From Lactarius indigo (Eukaryota; Basidiomycota; Agaricomycetes; Russulales; Russulaceae): DNA of 64,000 bases. The translations under genes were made by a program, and so were the position numbers. The notes under the pieces were generated by a model that saw only the letters and a program-made list of their open reading frames with translations, made no database searches and was not told where the DNA came from. The stretch's first letter is position 1. Each line of letters starts with the position of its first letter. Location: the NCBI GenBank assembly GCA_025766275.1, contig JAFKAC010000029.1, positions 620,001 to 684,000 on the forward strand, written 5' to 3'. Positions 43,700-54,552 of this stretch are shown here, piece by piece.

Positions 43700-46600
43700 T
43701 GTTCGGCCCGCTTGATATTCCTGTATTGCTTCCGGGGCGAATACATCGTCCTTATCGACCCACTGGTTCTCCAAATCCGGATACCCTTTCCATTTGACAA
43801 GGTATTGCAGCTTCTTTCTTCTGCCGAAATGCCGGGAGTCCAGGATGGCCTCGACTTCGTATTCCTCTTCACCTTCTACAAGATCCGGTGGTGGACATGG
43901 AAAATTTTCACCATGGAAGGTTGTATTCTTGTATGGTGTGAGAAGATCGATGTGAAACACTGGATGGATGCTCCACTGCGTGGGAAGTTCAAGATGGTAA
44001 TTGTAAGGGGACATCACCTGGACCACCTTAAAAGGCCCATGGCGTCGCGCTGCCAGTTTTGCCGTGGGCTGATTGGTTCGCAGGTGTTTCCCTTCTAGCC
44101 ATACCTGATCACCGATTTGGTAATGTGGGGTGTCTTTATGCCTAATCCAGCTATCTTGCACCTTTTTGATAAGGTCTTGGGCAAGCTGACGCGCTTCCTT
44201 TAGTTGTGTCAGTCTGGTGATCACGTTCAGAATTGGAGATGGCTTATCCGTCCAATCAGCTGTCGGGTTGTATCCCATCAGAAGCATGAATGGTGATTGT
44301 TTCATATGCTCGTGGGGCCAGTTATTGTGAGCGAATTCTGCTATGGGGAGATATGCCGCCCAGTTATCTTGGCACTCATTGGCCCAGAATTGCAGATATT
44401 GCTCAAGCCACTGATTGGTTCGTTCAGACTGTCCGTCTGTTCGTGGGTGGTAGGCTGTTGAAATGTTTTGTTGGATCTCCAGTATATGGCACACTTCTCT
44501 TGTGAATTTGGAGGTGAACCAGGGGTCACAGTCGCTGATGATTTTACGCAGTAATCTGAACCGCTTGAATACATGCCACGTACAAAATGGCAGTCCCTTC
44601 TGCCATAATCTCCTCATTGCACGGAATGAATATGAACACCTTGCTACAGTCGTGATCTGTAATGGTCAGAATACTGTCATATGACTGTGAGGTTGGCAGT
44701 TTAGTGATGAAGTCCAAAGCAATGGTGTGGAAAGGAGGAGCATCCATCACGGCCGTGATTGGGTGTAATGGTGCGTGGGTTGGTCTGGTGTTGACCTTGT
44801 TCCGTTGGCACTCCGCACATCCCATGACGTATTCATACACGTCCTGACAAATGCGTGGCCACCAATGATGTCGTTCTACGATTCATTGTGTTCAGCTTAT
44901 CCCAGGATGTCCATGTACTGGCAGGTCATGGTGGTCTTGTATGATAGCCCAGTACATCGCCATGGGTCCAGTGACTACCAATCATCCGTCCTTGTACCAT
45001 TCTCTGTCTATTTGTTTGAGGTGATGGGCGTCAACCCAGGTCTTGATTATGGCGGGGTCTTGTTGTCGCCTCAGTTGTTGCATCATGGGATGTATTTCCA
45101 TCATGCGCACAACGTTAGCAGCTCGTATGAACACTTCCGGAGGTAGGACGACCACACCTTGGTTATCTTCCTCTCCCTGATTGTAGTCTGGTCGTCTTGA
45201 TAGTGCGTCTGCCCTGCCGTTGTTCTTTCCTTTGATGTGGTGGATCTCAAAATTGTACTCCATTAACTCTAATACTTCCCGGGTGACTCTTCGACTAATC
45301 TTTTGTGGCATCTTCCAGTACTGTAAGTTCAGGTGATCCGAAAATATTTTGATCTTGTGTGGGGAACCTGCGAGTAAAGGTCGCCAGTGTCGGAGGGCTT
45401 TTACGATGGCGAGGAGTTCTAGGTCGTAGATGTCATAGTTGCGTTCTGCTTCGCTCAGTGTTGCAGAATAATATCCTATCGGGTGCTTGCGCCCATCATG
45501 TTTCTTTTGTAGGAGAACTGCACCCACCACGAACCCGGAGGCGTCAACCTCTAGCTCGAATTGGTCCTGTAAGTTAGGGTGTGCCAACACCGGTTCCTCA
45601 GTAACAAGGCGCTTGAGCGTCTTGAACGTGTGATCTTCCTCTTCCATCCATTGCCATTCGACGTCTTTCCTCGTGAGTTGGTTTAGTGGTCAGGCATGTG
45701 TGGCGAAACCTCGGATGAATAAGCGGTAAAAGTTGCAGAAGCCAAGGAAGGAGCATACGTCCCTGACTTTTGTTGGCGTCGGCCAATCCCTGATGCCTCG
45801 GACTTTTACTGGGTCCATACATGTTACCCCCTTTTCAAGGATTACCCCCAGGTAATCCATCCAAGGTTGGTGGAAAAGGCACTTCTCGAGTTTGAAGTAC
45901 AGGTCGTGTTCTTGGGCGACGCGAAGGACATCCGTGACCGCCACAATGTGGTCCATGGAATTGTGGCCTTTGCATGTCGCAATTCCGATGTTGTCCATAT
46001 AGACCTGGATTACCGTGCCGCGTAGTTCGTGCTTGGCGATTGTATCCCTATAGATGTGATTCATCATCGTTTGGAAGGTCGCAGGCGAGTTCATAAGGCC
46101 GAAAAACATGACCGTTGGTTCAAAGAGGCCAAATTTGGTCTTAAAGGCCACCTTCTCTTGATCGCCCTCCCAAATGCGAATGTTGTTGTACCCCCATCGG
46201 ATATCGAGCTTAGTGTAGATATATGCGTTGCTGAGGTCGTAGATGAGGTCCTGAATAAGAGGGAGGGGGTATTGGTTGCGTATGGTATGGGAATTGATTA
46301 TTCGGTAGTCCTGTACCGGGCGTAGTTTTCCGTCCTTCTTTTTAACAAAGAAAAATGATGAAGCGTATGGGGAGATGGAAGGGTGTAAGTATCCCTGCTT
46401 AAGCTTTTCGTCTAGAAATTCCTTCAGCTTGCCCTCTTCTTCTTGCGTTAGTGGGTATATTTTGCAGTCTATTGCGGCTGGGGTATTTGGTTTGAAGTCA
46501 ATAGCGTGATCCCATGGTCTGGTGGGAGGGAAGCATTGGGATGCTTCCTCGCTGAAGAGCCTTTTGAACTCCTGGTAAACTGCTGGTAATTCTGCAGGCA

Positions 46601-47273
46601 GCTCTTCCTTTTTGGCTTGGATTGCTAGTTCAGTGGATGTGGTAGCGCGTAGATACACATCTTCTTCATCCAAATCTGCAGCTATTTCTTCCTTTTGGTC
46701 ATCAGTGATGGTGGTTGCAATGACAGTATGGTGATGTAGACTGTCCTGCGTACTAATCACCATGGGCATAACCTCTTCGTGTATTGCCGTGTCTCACCAG
46801 TTGATGGTTGGCTCGTAAGTTGCCAACCATGGGTATCCCAGCACAACGTCTTCAGTTCCAAGATCTGTTATCAGGAATCGCATGGTTCTGTGATATCTTT
46901 TGGCGTATACATCGAGGTCGGTGAAGTGAGTAATAGACCCAGCTTTATTTTCTGTGTTGTCGATATTCCAGATTTTTCATGGTTGGGCCATCAGCTGTAC
47001 CCCGATCCCCATTTTTCTTGCGAAGTTTGGATGTATGAAGTTGTCAGTGGCTCCTGAGTCCACTAGTGCTTTTATGTCGGCCATTCAGTAATTCGTGCGA
47101 ATCAAGACTGGAATTCGAAGAGAACGAAAGCACGTCATGATTACAGAATTACAATTTAAAGCCCTCACCCAGGCCGATGGGTTCAGGCACTCCGAAAACC
47201 CTCTTTTCCCCACAAGTCCTGCAATATCAGGTCTTTTACTTCGTCGGGGGCATTGGCTACCCCTGTAAGCCAC
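43700..47273 (-). pseudogene. pol: Pol of element D: PR-RT-RNase H-INT-chromodomain
   Basis: Protease (KALVDSGATDNFIHP, ~47060), RT (YASSFFFVKKKDGKLRPVQD; catalytic box VYMDNIGIA, D to N), RNase H (LEVDASGFVVGAVL), integrase HHCC (HGHPGIS, CAECQRNKVN) and DDE core (IALDFITKLPTSQSYDSI, YHPRTDGQSERTNQW), GPY-like segment (RRHGPFKVVQVMSPYNYH) and chromodomain (YLVKWKGYPDLENQWVDKDD). The TGA stops at HA*PLNQL, DG*LVVTG and TQ*IVER are probable former Arg codons. One frameshift at about 44580 separates LYV from HVFKRFRLLRKIISD. Confidence 0.95.
47195..47201 (-). promoter_or_regulatory. -1 ribosomal frameshift heptamer GGGTTTT (D)
   Basis: Minus strand zero frame GAG GGT TTT CGG; -1 slippage reads GGG TTT TCG and enters the pol frame (KRGFSECLNPSAWVRAL). 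Confidence 0.7.
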
Positions 47274-48663
47274 TCTCTGGCCTGTTCTTCAGTGGTCTTG
47301 CTTGTCAAGGCGGCTTGTATTTGGGCCGGCAGTACCTCTTGTGCATAGTAATCAGTTTCAGTACTCCGGACTGCAGAGGGGCCGGGGTTTTGTGGTTGCC
47401 ACTGTCGTGGTTGTCTGGGGCTAGGACAGTTTCGTGAGAGGTGGCCCGGCACATTACAATTGTAACACAACACCGTCCTTAGGTCTCGTCAGGACCCTCC
47501 CCTTCCCCACCCTCTTGCCCTCAGCCCTCCTCTTGGTGGGAAGGGAGGCAGGCCCGTGTATGGCGGCTTGCTGTAATCAATTTCTTCCGATCCTGCCAAT
47601 CTAGCCTTCGCTTGATCGGCAGACGTGTCCATTGCCCATGGGTTTGCGAGGTTCTGAGGGATGGTCCACCCAGCGTTGCCCATCTTCTTCAGCTTGTTGT
47701 CCTTATATTCGTCCACCCTTGCTCGGATGTGGATGTAGTTACGTTGTTGGCGAAGCATTGCTCGCTTCCATTCGTCAAATGTTTTGGGTTCATCCAGATC
47801 ATAGGTTTTCTCGTACAGCTTCTTGGGCAACCCTTTGGTAAATAGATCGATGGTCTGGGGGTCATTGAGACGGTATCCTGCTTTTCTGGTGGCTTCTTCA
47901 AACTCATTGACGTATTTGTCAATGTCTCCATCGACCATTTTGAGCCCCTTCCTTAAAAGCACTTGAGCTTGTTCACACTTGAGGGTATTGACAAACCTTT
48001 GGTTGAAACCCTCTGCTACTGCGTTCCATAGATCTCTTGTATGTTGATCTATCCCTCATTGTATTTGCCAGTTGAGCCACTTGAGGTACGAGAGTACCCA
48101 TTCGCTGACTGACACCCCCTTAATGTAGGAAAGGGATAGGAGGCTCCGTCGGTAGTCATTGCGCATGACAGGGGTGTCAAGGTTCATTCCCCAATATACG
48201 TGCCATTGCGTGAGGAACGAGTCCACCTTAGTGCGGTCTCCGTTGAAAATAGTGGGGGGTTCACCTGTTAGCTTCTCGTGTCCGTGTCCATGTCCCCCTC
48301 CTCCACCACCTGGTGGGTCTCCACCCCCACCTGGTGGTCCTCCTTCTGGCAGGTTGTTTGGTAAGTCCGGTGGGTTTCCTCCTCCTCCCAGTCGTCAAGG
48401 GAAGTCTCCCCCTGAAGGTCCTCCCCATCCTGGTGGAGGGTCAAGCAGCAGTCCTTGTCTTCGTCCGTCCCCTAAGGGAGGGTCACCTTGGTCGGGTCCG
48501 ATAGCCCGAAAGATTGCTGCATCATCTGCAATCATATGATGCCCCGTTTCAGGGTTGATGGGTAGGAGGTGTCGCTGGGACTCTTGTCTGATTGCTTCAG
48601 CTGCTTCTCACACCGCTTGTTCTCTTACAGTCATGATCTCTTCCACCGTCATCGTGGTTGTGG

Positions 48664-49242
48664 TGTTACGCCCTAGCAGGGGCGTGGGTTCTGAAGGTTT
48701 CTAATCACACAAGTATCAAGCGAAGACTTCTGTTGTCTTATTGCTATGAAATACAAGTGGCAAAAGTGTGGCACAGGGTGCAGCACTACTCTGTAATATA
48801 GGACTCCTCGTCCGAAGTGTCTGACACTTCTCTACACTTGATCTTGCTAGTGCACAGAGTATAACAGGTGTGACGCGTTGATATAGTTCAACTGCAAAGA
48901 CTTCGAAGTGTCCTGGTTAGGGACTGAGGTAGGGGATGCACAAGAGGAGGAGAATGAGGCGAGGTCACACCAAAGTACGGAGGCAAGGTTGCTAGATTGC
49001 AAACGAAGCCAAGTCTGGCTTCCTACGGTCTATGGTACAGGTTTATATAGGACAGGGTTCCAAACAACATGAACACAAGTCCACACAATATCAAAGAGAC
49101 TAAACGGAGTAAGCAGACATGTGGATCAAAGAAACAGCGTCACTAGTAACAGTAGCTCCTTTGGTAACAAGGTATAGTACAGAAGGGGAAAGGCAGGGTG
49201 GAAACATACTGTGACTTAGGTCCGAAGCGTCGGATCATAACA
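48664..49242 (-). mobile_element. Solo LTR B2 inside D gag
   Basis: 579 bp, TGTTACG...CATAACA, flanked by TGTGG (48659-48663, 49243-49247). Removing it rejoins the Gag frame at EMAT/TMTVEE. The minus-strand TATATAAAC box suggests minus orientation. Confidence 0.95.
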
Positions 49243-49765
49243 TGTGGCCATTTCTGCTGCTGGCGATCGTACGTGAATGATCTCTGGTTGGTCTGAGATA
49301 TGCAGAGACTCAGCTCGCTGGATGGTGTATTGCTCGATGGGTCCAACGCTTGCTGGCCAATTTTCCTCACTTTGTTCTTCTTCCTCAGTTTCTTCACTCA
49401 CTGCTTCTCCAGTAGAATGTTCTCGTATTTGTCCGTCAATCGGCCCCCAATCGGCCCGTGAGTTGAGTTCACGTGTGTCAATATCACACTGATACTGTCT
49501 TCCTGCTGGTCTAATAACATCCCAGTGATGGTCTATAGGGTTCCACATAACTTCCACCCAGCACAGATGGTTGAAATTGAACTCAACAGGTCTAAACCTT
49601 GTAGGTCCGTTGAACTCTACAAAGTATCCAGTTTCGTCTCCTCGGTCTCTCCACCGGGCTGCTCCTAGGAATTGGGTTGGTATGTTGCGATCCCCTCTTC
49701 TTTCCAGATAATATGGACAGAAATTCGTCCACTGGTCATGGGTATTGACAGTCACCACAATGGAT

Positions 49766-49776
49766 ATCTTGGTCTT
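49766..49776 (-). promoter_or_regulatory. Self-complementary primer-binding site of D
   Basis: Minus strand AAGACCAAGAT, 2 nt after the 5' LTR. The complement ATCTTGGTCTT is in the LTR at 49964-49974, roughly 35 nt below a TATTTAAAC box. The LTR sequence also forms a 12-bp hairpin there (AGAAGACCAAGA / TCTTGGTCTTCT). Confidence 0.75.
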
Positions 49777-49778
49777 AA

Positions 49779-50227
49779 TGTAACACTGTCACGACGTTAG
49801 CTCAACTTGAGCTTGCGAAAGGCAACTGTGACTTAGCTAATCACACCCTGAGGTGTATGGCACGAAGGCAATGTCTAGATGTTCAAAGACACTAGAGACT
49901 CAGCGGCACTCTTCCGCAGAAAGAGACAAGACTTTGACAGAAGATGAGAGGTGATGATTGAAGAAGACCAAGATGGTGTGTCTTGGTCTTCTGCAGCTAG
50001 TTTAAATACAAGTCAAGCAGGCTTTGAAGTGCTGCTATGAGTCACTGTAATGTAGCGTCCAATGTATCGCGTAAGTACTGCAATCCTAATACTACTACTA
50101 CCTGTACTAGGATCGAGTCATCTCATAACACCTAACTCCTATCGTAAACTCCTAGTCTGTGACTAATATACCTTACCGCCGTAGTCACAACCAGTACAGT
50201 AAGGGTCCAATGCGCGCAACCGTAACA
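49779..50227 (-). repeat. 5' LTR of element D
   Basis: 449 bp, near-identical in layout to the 3' LTR; visible differences are mostly C/T and G/A. Confidence 0.95.
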
Positions 50228-50232
50228 TCAGT

Positions 50233-50445
50233 TGACTTGTCTACTGCCTAGTCCCAAACTAGAGTACCTCTGCTTCAACTTACCAAGGGTTGAGCTTCTT
50301 CATTGTCTTAGCTGTGGTTGTACACCATACAGGCTCCCATTCAGCCTGCATTGTGTTGACACAAGGTCCACATTTGCCTGTCATTTGTCAAAGTCATTTA
50401 CACCATCACAAGTCCAGGTTGGACTAACATCTGTGGAGTATAACA
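50233..50445 (+). repeat. Right half of F2 3' LTR
   Basis: Continues the LTR interrupted at 32216 (TGACTTGTCTACTGCC ... GTGGAGTATAACA). It matches the second half of the F1 LTR (27612-27836). Confidence 0.85.
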
Positions 50446-50565
50446 CCTGGAAAGTGCTGATATCATGAGATTTGCAACAAGCCAGGTGGGATAGTAGTAT
50501 TAGTAGAACAAACCATGTGTCATGAAAAAATTACTTGATTCCTACCAGAACACAAGCAAGGTTTA

Positions 50566-50832
50566 CAGCAAAATCCAACAAGATAGGCCCTTTGTGTCCA
50601 GATTAGGGTAGAAGGCTGAGATTGAATGTGTATACAGTAACATTATTTGTAACAGGGGGTACCAAAGTGGCACACAAAAAACAGGATAACTATTTTATAA
50701 CCCCAAATTGTGCAACATAACTACCAATATCAAAATTTTCAAAAATGACTCAACTATGAGCTCTGTCCTTGAATCTTTGAAGTCCACTTTATGTGTTCCT
50801 GGGCAAGGGGCCTATCTTGTTGGATTTTGCTG
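50566..50832. mobile_element. MITE with 25-bp TIRs and TA duplication
   Basis: Inverted repeats at 50566-50590 and 50808-50832 (CAGCAAAATCC...GATAGGCCC and its exact complement) are flanked by TA on each side (50564-50565, 50833-50834). At 267 bp with no coding capacity, it fits a Tc1/mariner or pogo-type non-autonomous transposon. Confidence 0.8.
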
Positions 50833-50834
50833 TA

Positions 50835-51200
50835 AAGTTGACCAGAGTCAACACCTAGTTTACATAATTTTCGGACCAATATTTTCCAAAGTCGATCACG
50901 TGATGTCATGTGAAGTGTAGGGGGAGGCCAGATCGCTCACTCAAATACTCAATTTTCATTTTACTGCACCATCTGCTTGTGGTTGTGTGGTTGTGACATC
51001 GTGTCGTCTATGGGCCCCGCAACTGCTTGCTGTACTTTTTATGGGTTTTCTTTACGCACCCACTCGGCCGGACTTCCCCTTCGCCCGATACACACGCACA
51101 TCAATACTAGTTGATTGTCCTCCTAACCTCTTGCTAATCAATGTATCTTAATATAAAAAAGGCCGTATTGCACAATATGAATGACAAAGAGTTCCTCCAT
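50835..51200. other. Border between repeats and gene space
   Basis: No gene recognised. CpG-containing sequence becomes common from about 50940 onward; it contains the 3' flank of the CPSF6-like gene. Confidence 0.5.
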
Positions 51201-52668
51201 CTAGCCACTTTCATCGACGCGGTAACGCTTTCGTGGACCGTCTGGAGGGAAGGGCCCTTGGCCACCGACAGCTGCGGGAACCCCGCCGCCTTGCATAAAC
51301 GCTGGGTTGAAATGACCTGGCATACCGAATCCACCACCTATTCCGGCCATGCCATTGAACGCACCACGCCCCATCCCCGGCATCATGCCCATCCCTGCAT
51401 AGGAAAACAATTCATACGTAAGCATACACACACCATCTAGAAACTCAGAATAAAGAATGAGGGAGAAGGACAGCAAAAAAAGAACCGGAATGAAAGACTG
51501 GAACAGAGAGAACAAAAGGCTAGAACCCCATACCCATGCCGCCGCCCATCATCCCTCCGCGCATAAAACCGCGCGGACCCTGCGGAATCATACCCCCACG
51601 CCCAACGAATCCGTTGTGGAACCCACCGCCACTGGTCATCATATTGTTCTGCATGGCGCCCATGCCACCGACCACGCCACCACGGCCCACCATGTTATTG
51701 ACCGGTGCGACGCGGCCACCTCGGAACGGCATTGCACCTCCGCGGGCGACACCACCCTGCTGGCCCTGAGTAGTAGTAGCTTGCTGCTGTCGTGGAGGCG
51801 GCTCTAGAGATCGGGAGAATAAGGTGGATCCTGCCGAACGTATGTGGGGACTGACCCTTTGGAAGTGTTCGGAATGGGTTCCCTTGAGATGAGCTCGTAA
51901 GATTTGCGGTCGCTCGCCGATTTTGGAAATCACTACAAAGCTTAGATGAGCGTGGTAATGAGAAAGGCGGAGATCGATGTACTTGTTGTCAAACCACTCT
52001 TTCATAGCAGTGGCATTTGCAGTGGACCCGCATTCGACATATGCGATACTGCGTGCATACATATGACCCCAGGTGAAAACGAACGACATCAGTACACGTA
52101 CCCTTTGCTTTTGCCATTAACCTTGTGTTCCGAAAACGTGATGTCTTTGTGGTCAATTGACACGCCGACGCCAATGGCCACCTTCCGTAAATCTTCGTCC
52201 GTTGTCCACTAAACAAAGATGGTATAATCAGCATCTGCCCCCCGGGAAAAATGTTAGCTGCACACCCATTGCAGATCCCCTATATATAATGAATCATATC
52301 CGTCATCCATCATCTGGCCCTGGCCTATTGCGCTGTTGGACTGCATAGCCCCGTTAGGCACGCCACTACCAACTACAGGGCCGGAGGGAATCCGTGGACC
52401 TATTGGGGGCTCTGATCGAGAAGGGGGACTCTGCACGGGTGCCGCGTGGGGGTCCGACTCGTCGTCTTCACGGGGCCGCTTCTCACCCACCTTTGGGTCG
52501 AAAGGCTCCAGATCTGTCTGCACGGCTTCTAGCTCAGCCTCCGCAGGCTTCTTGAGATCAACAAAACAGGAGGTTTGAGAGACACGAAAAAGCGGGCAAG
52601 CCTACCTGAACTTGGAGATTGCCGAATCCGTCGTCTTCTCCGTAGAGGTCGAAATCGTCATCAGCCAT
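51201..52668 (-). CDS. CPSF6-like RRM protein (cleavage/polyadenylation factor family)
   Basis: Seven exons can be placed: 52668-52606, 52550-52266, 52208-52102, 52048-51983, 51932-51856, 51803-51534, 51394-51201, all with GT-AG introns of 50-57 nt except the last (139 nt). N-terminus [20 protein letters not shown] is acidic. One RRM has RNP2 [19 protein letters not shown] and RNP1-like KSKGIAYVEC, ending [20 protein letters not shown] and [11 protein letters not shown], the signature of CPSF6/7-type (CFIm68) RRMs. The tail is Gly/Met/Arg-rich. CFIm68 binds CFIm25 and influences poly(A) site choice in the nucleus; that role is inferred from family. The ancestral gene is intact. It is the first host gene next to the repeat block. 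Confidence 0.85.
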
Positions 52669-53105
52669 CGTTTGAGGGGCTCAAAAGATCTCAAAACAGT
52701 GGTGAATGAATGAAGTTTTTTTTTCGTGAAATTCGATGGAGATGACAGGAGGTATGGTTTGGAAAGACAATGTTCTATCCACCACGTATACAGCGAAATG
52801 AAAATATAACAAGTTAGAGACATTTCCCCGACGCGAGCATCCGCCCCACGACGTCAGCACGCGAGACAAACAAAGATAGCTTACAATAGTTATCGGTACA
52901 ATAACGAGTTTACACTTGATTGACAGTTGCAAGAGTCGAGACAGAGAGAGACTGGTGGTAAAGGAAGAAGCTCCCCCCGCGCGAGCCAACCAACATCGGT
53001 TACGTAAGTCTCTTCCCACGGGCGCTTCCCCTTCGTCGTTCATCGTTATACGTGGGAAGTTGTTCAGCCCAGCGCGTGGCCCGCGTGCGCTTTCTCGGCC
53101 ACCCC

Positions 53106-54374
53106 TTACGGCGGCGGCCCACACCGATCCATCACATAGGCACGTGCCCTTCGCTGCTCTACGCCCCCGACGCCGTCGACCTGCTCGGCTGTCTGCTCGT
53201 CCATGTTCACCTACGCGCACATCAGCCGCAAAGCAAATACAACAAACACGAAGCCTGGCCTTACACGCGATCTGTCGGCACCAGCTTCGATGAGTAAGGC
53301 TGCTGTCTCGCCATGCGCAGACTCCATGGCGAGGTGCAACGGAGTGTTACCTTTTTCAGTCGTTCTTTAGCCATGAGACCAATGTACACCAAAAAAAAAA
53401 AAAGTACCGATGCGATCGCCAGTATTAAGACGGGTCTTCGGACTACCTTCCGGCGGATGAAGTAAGAGCGTGACGAATCCCGTAGAACCTGTCGTAGCCG
53501 CGCGGTGCCTGTGGCAAATGCAAATTACCGACTCATTGTCAATCGCCGGAGCGCTTTCCTCTAGATATAGAGAACCGACAAAGGATGCTGGTTTGCTTTA
53601 TCTCGGGCATTGATCTGCACAAGACGGATGAATTATGGATGCGTCAGCGCCAGCGAGACGGGACACCGGTCTATGGCACCCACCTCGGCTCCGCGAGAGA
53701 TTAAGAAGCGACCAATCTTCATAATAGAGATGGAGTACAAGACAGCTGCCTCATGTGAACCAAAGGACGGATACTCACCTCGATGCGCGATTTCGACGCT
53801 GCGTAGTGTCTATAGATCCCGAAATCATTGCGATACATCAAGACGCGAGAGACTCAGAACACGAACAGCGGTGTGATACCCTTGTCGTTCTTCTTATTCA
53901 CATCTGCGGCCGCACCCACCAGCTCCCGCACGACCTCTTCATGACCAGAGCTGACTAGAAACGGGAAACAAGGCACTCAGCACATTAAACAGATCGTGTG
54001 ACGATCCTGTGCACCTACCTGCTATATGTAGCGCGGTCCATCCATTATCATCTGTCTTGTCAACACCTGCACCGTTCGCTAACAGGTATGCGATCACGTC
54101 CAGATGGCCTCCTGATGCAGCCCAGTGTAATGGCGTACGACTGTCCTGTGTGCGTAGAGGTTCCCAAAAAAAATTAAATGGATCCGTTTTTGTCATGGGC
54201 AATGTTGGGCACGTACGGCGTCTACAGCGTTAACAGAGGTTGGATCCTCCGATACCAGAGATCGCAATAGGGAGAGCTGATCTAGACGTGGGATGAGGTC
54301 ATCCAACAGAATTTGGTACAGCCTGACGCCATATACACACTGTTCTGGGCCGCTGCGTGAACCGAGGTGGACAT
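53106..54374 (-). CDS. NAS6: Gankyrin/Nas6: 26S proteasome assembly chaperone, ankyrin repeats
   Basis: Ten small exons with GT-AG introns of 54-71 nt: 54374-54341, 54281-54217, 54145-54019, 53954-53867, 53809-53779, 53716-53684, 53614-53580, 53508-53408, 53350-53265, 53210-53106. The protein starts MSTSVHAAAQ and runs through ankyrin repeats (DSRTPLHWAASGGHLDVIAY, DNGWTALHIA, KGITPLHYAASKSRIEIG, ANQHPLHRAATTGSTGFV, GNTPLHLAMESAHGETAA). It ends with the family-specific tail DGVGGVEQRRARAYVMDRCG. Known role: binds the Rpt3 C-terminal domain during 19S base assembly. It is divergent from the DUF6535 gene, whose start is about 180 nt away. The eighth intron carries a poly(T) run on the coding strand. 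No single-frame ORF shows the gene because exons are so short. Confidence 0.88.
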
Positions 54375-54552
54375 CCTTTGCGTAGAAGAGAATACGTATG
54401 CGCCAGTGCTCTCGACTCGAAGCGATGAAAAACAGGCCAGCCGTCGAGACGGCCCGGATTTCCCGGAACTCCCGCTGTTACGCTCCTTAATCCGAGGTCC
54501 ACGCCATCATCATGATCACCTTCAATGCCCCGAATTCTTCACGAGGCTGTCG

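Larger units (their letters stand above)
47183..49765 (-). pseudogene. gag: Gag of element D, split by solo LTR B2
   Basis: Begins right after the primer site with no ATG; N-part WNPIDHHWDVIRPAGRQYQ and ELNSRADWGPIDGQIREHS, interrupted at 49242/48664 by a solo LTR, then PINPETGHHMIADDAAIFRA, a poly-Gly tract, capsid-like core (WVLSYLKWLNWQIQ, NEFEEATRKAGYRLNDP) and CCHC knuckle CYNCNVPGHLSRNC (~47429-47470). The tail EQAREWLTGVANAPDEVKDL ends TGA at 47183-47185, overlapping the pol frame. Confidence 0.9.
41988..50227 (-). mobile_element. Complete Ty3/gypsy chromovirus D
   Basis: An 8.2-kb element (7.65 kb without a nested solo LTR). LTRs of equal length (449 bp) at 41988-42436 and 49779-50227; target duplication TCAGT (41983-41987, 50228-50232). 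Internal order on the minus strand: self-complementary primer site, gag, -1 frameshift site, pol with chromodomain, C-terminal extension, purine tract. Inactive: TGA stops, an RT active-site change and a frameshift near 44580. Confidence 0.95.

Noticed and set aside
48300..48420. CRISPR-like or satellite repeats in the Gly/Pro tract
   Set aside because: It is an irregular poly-Gly coding tract of gag, with no spacers of constant length.
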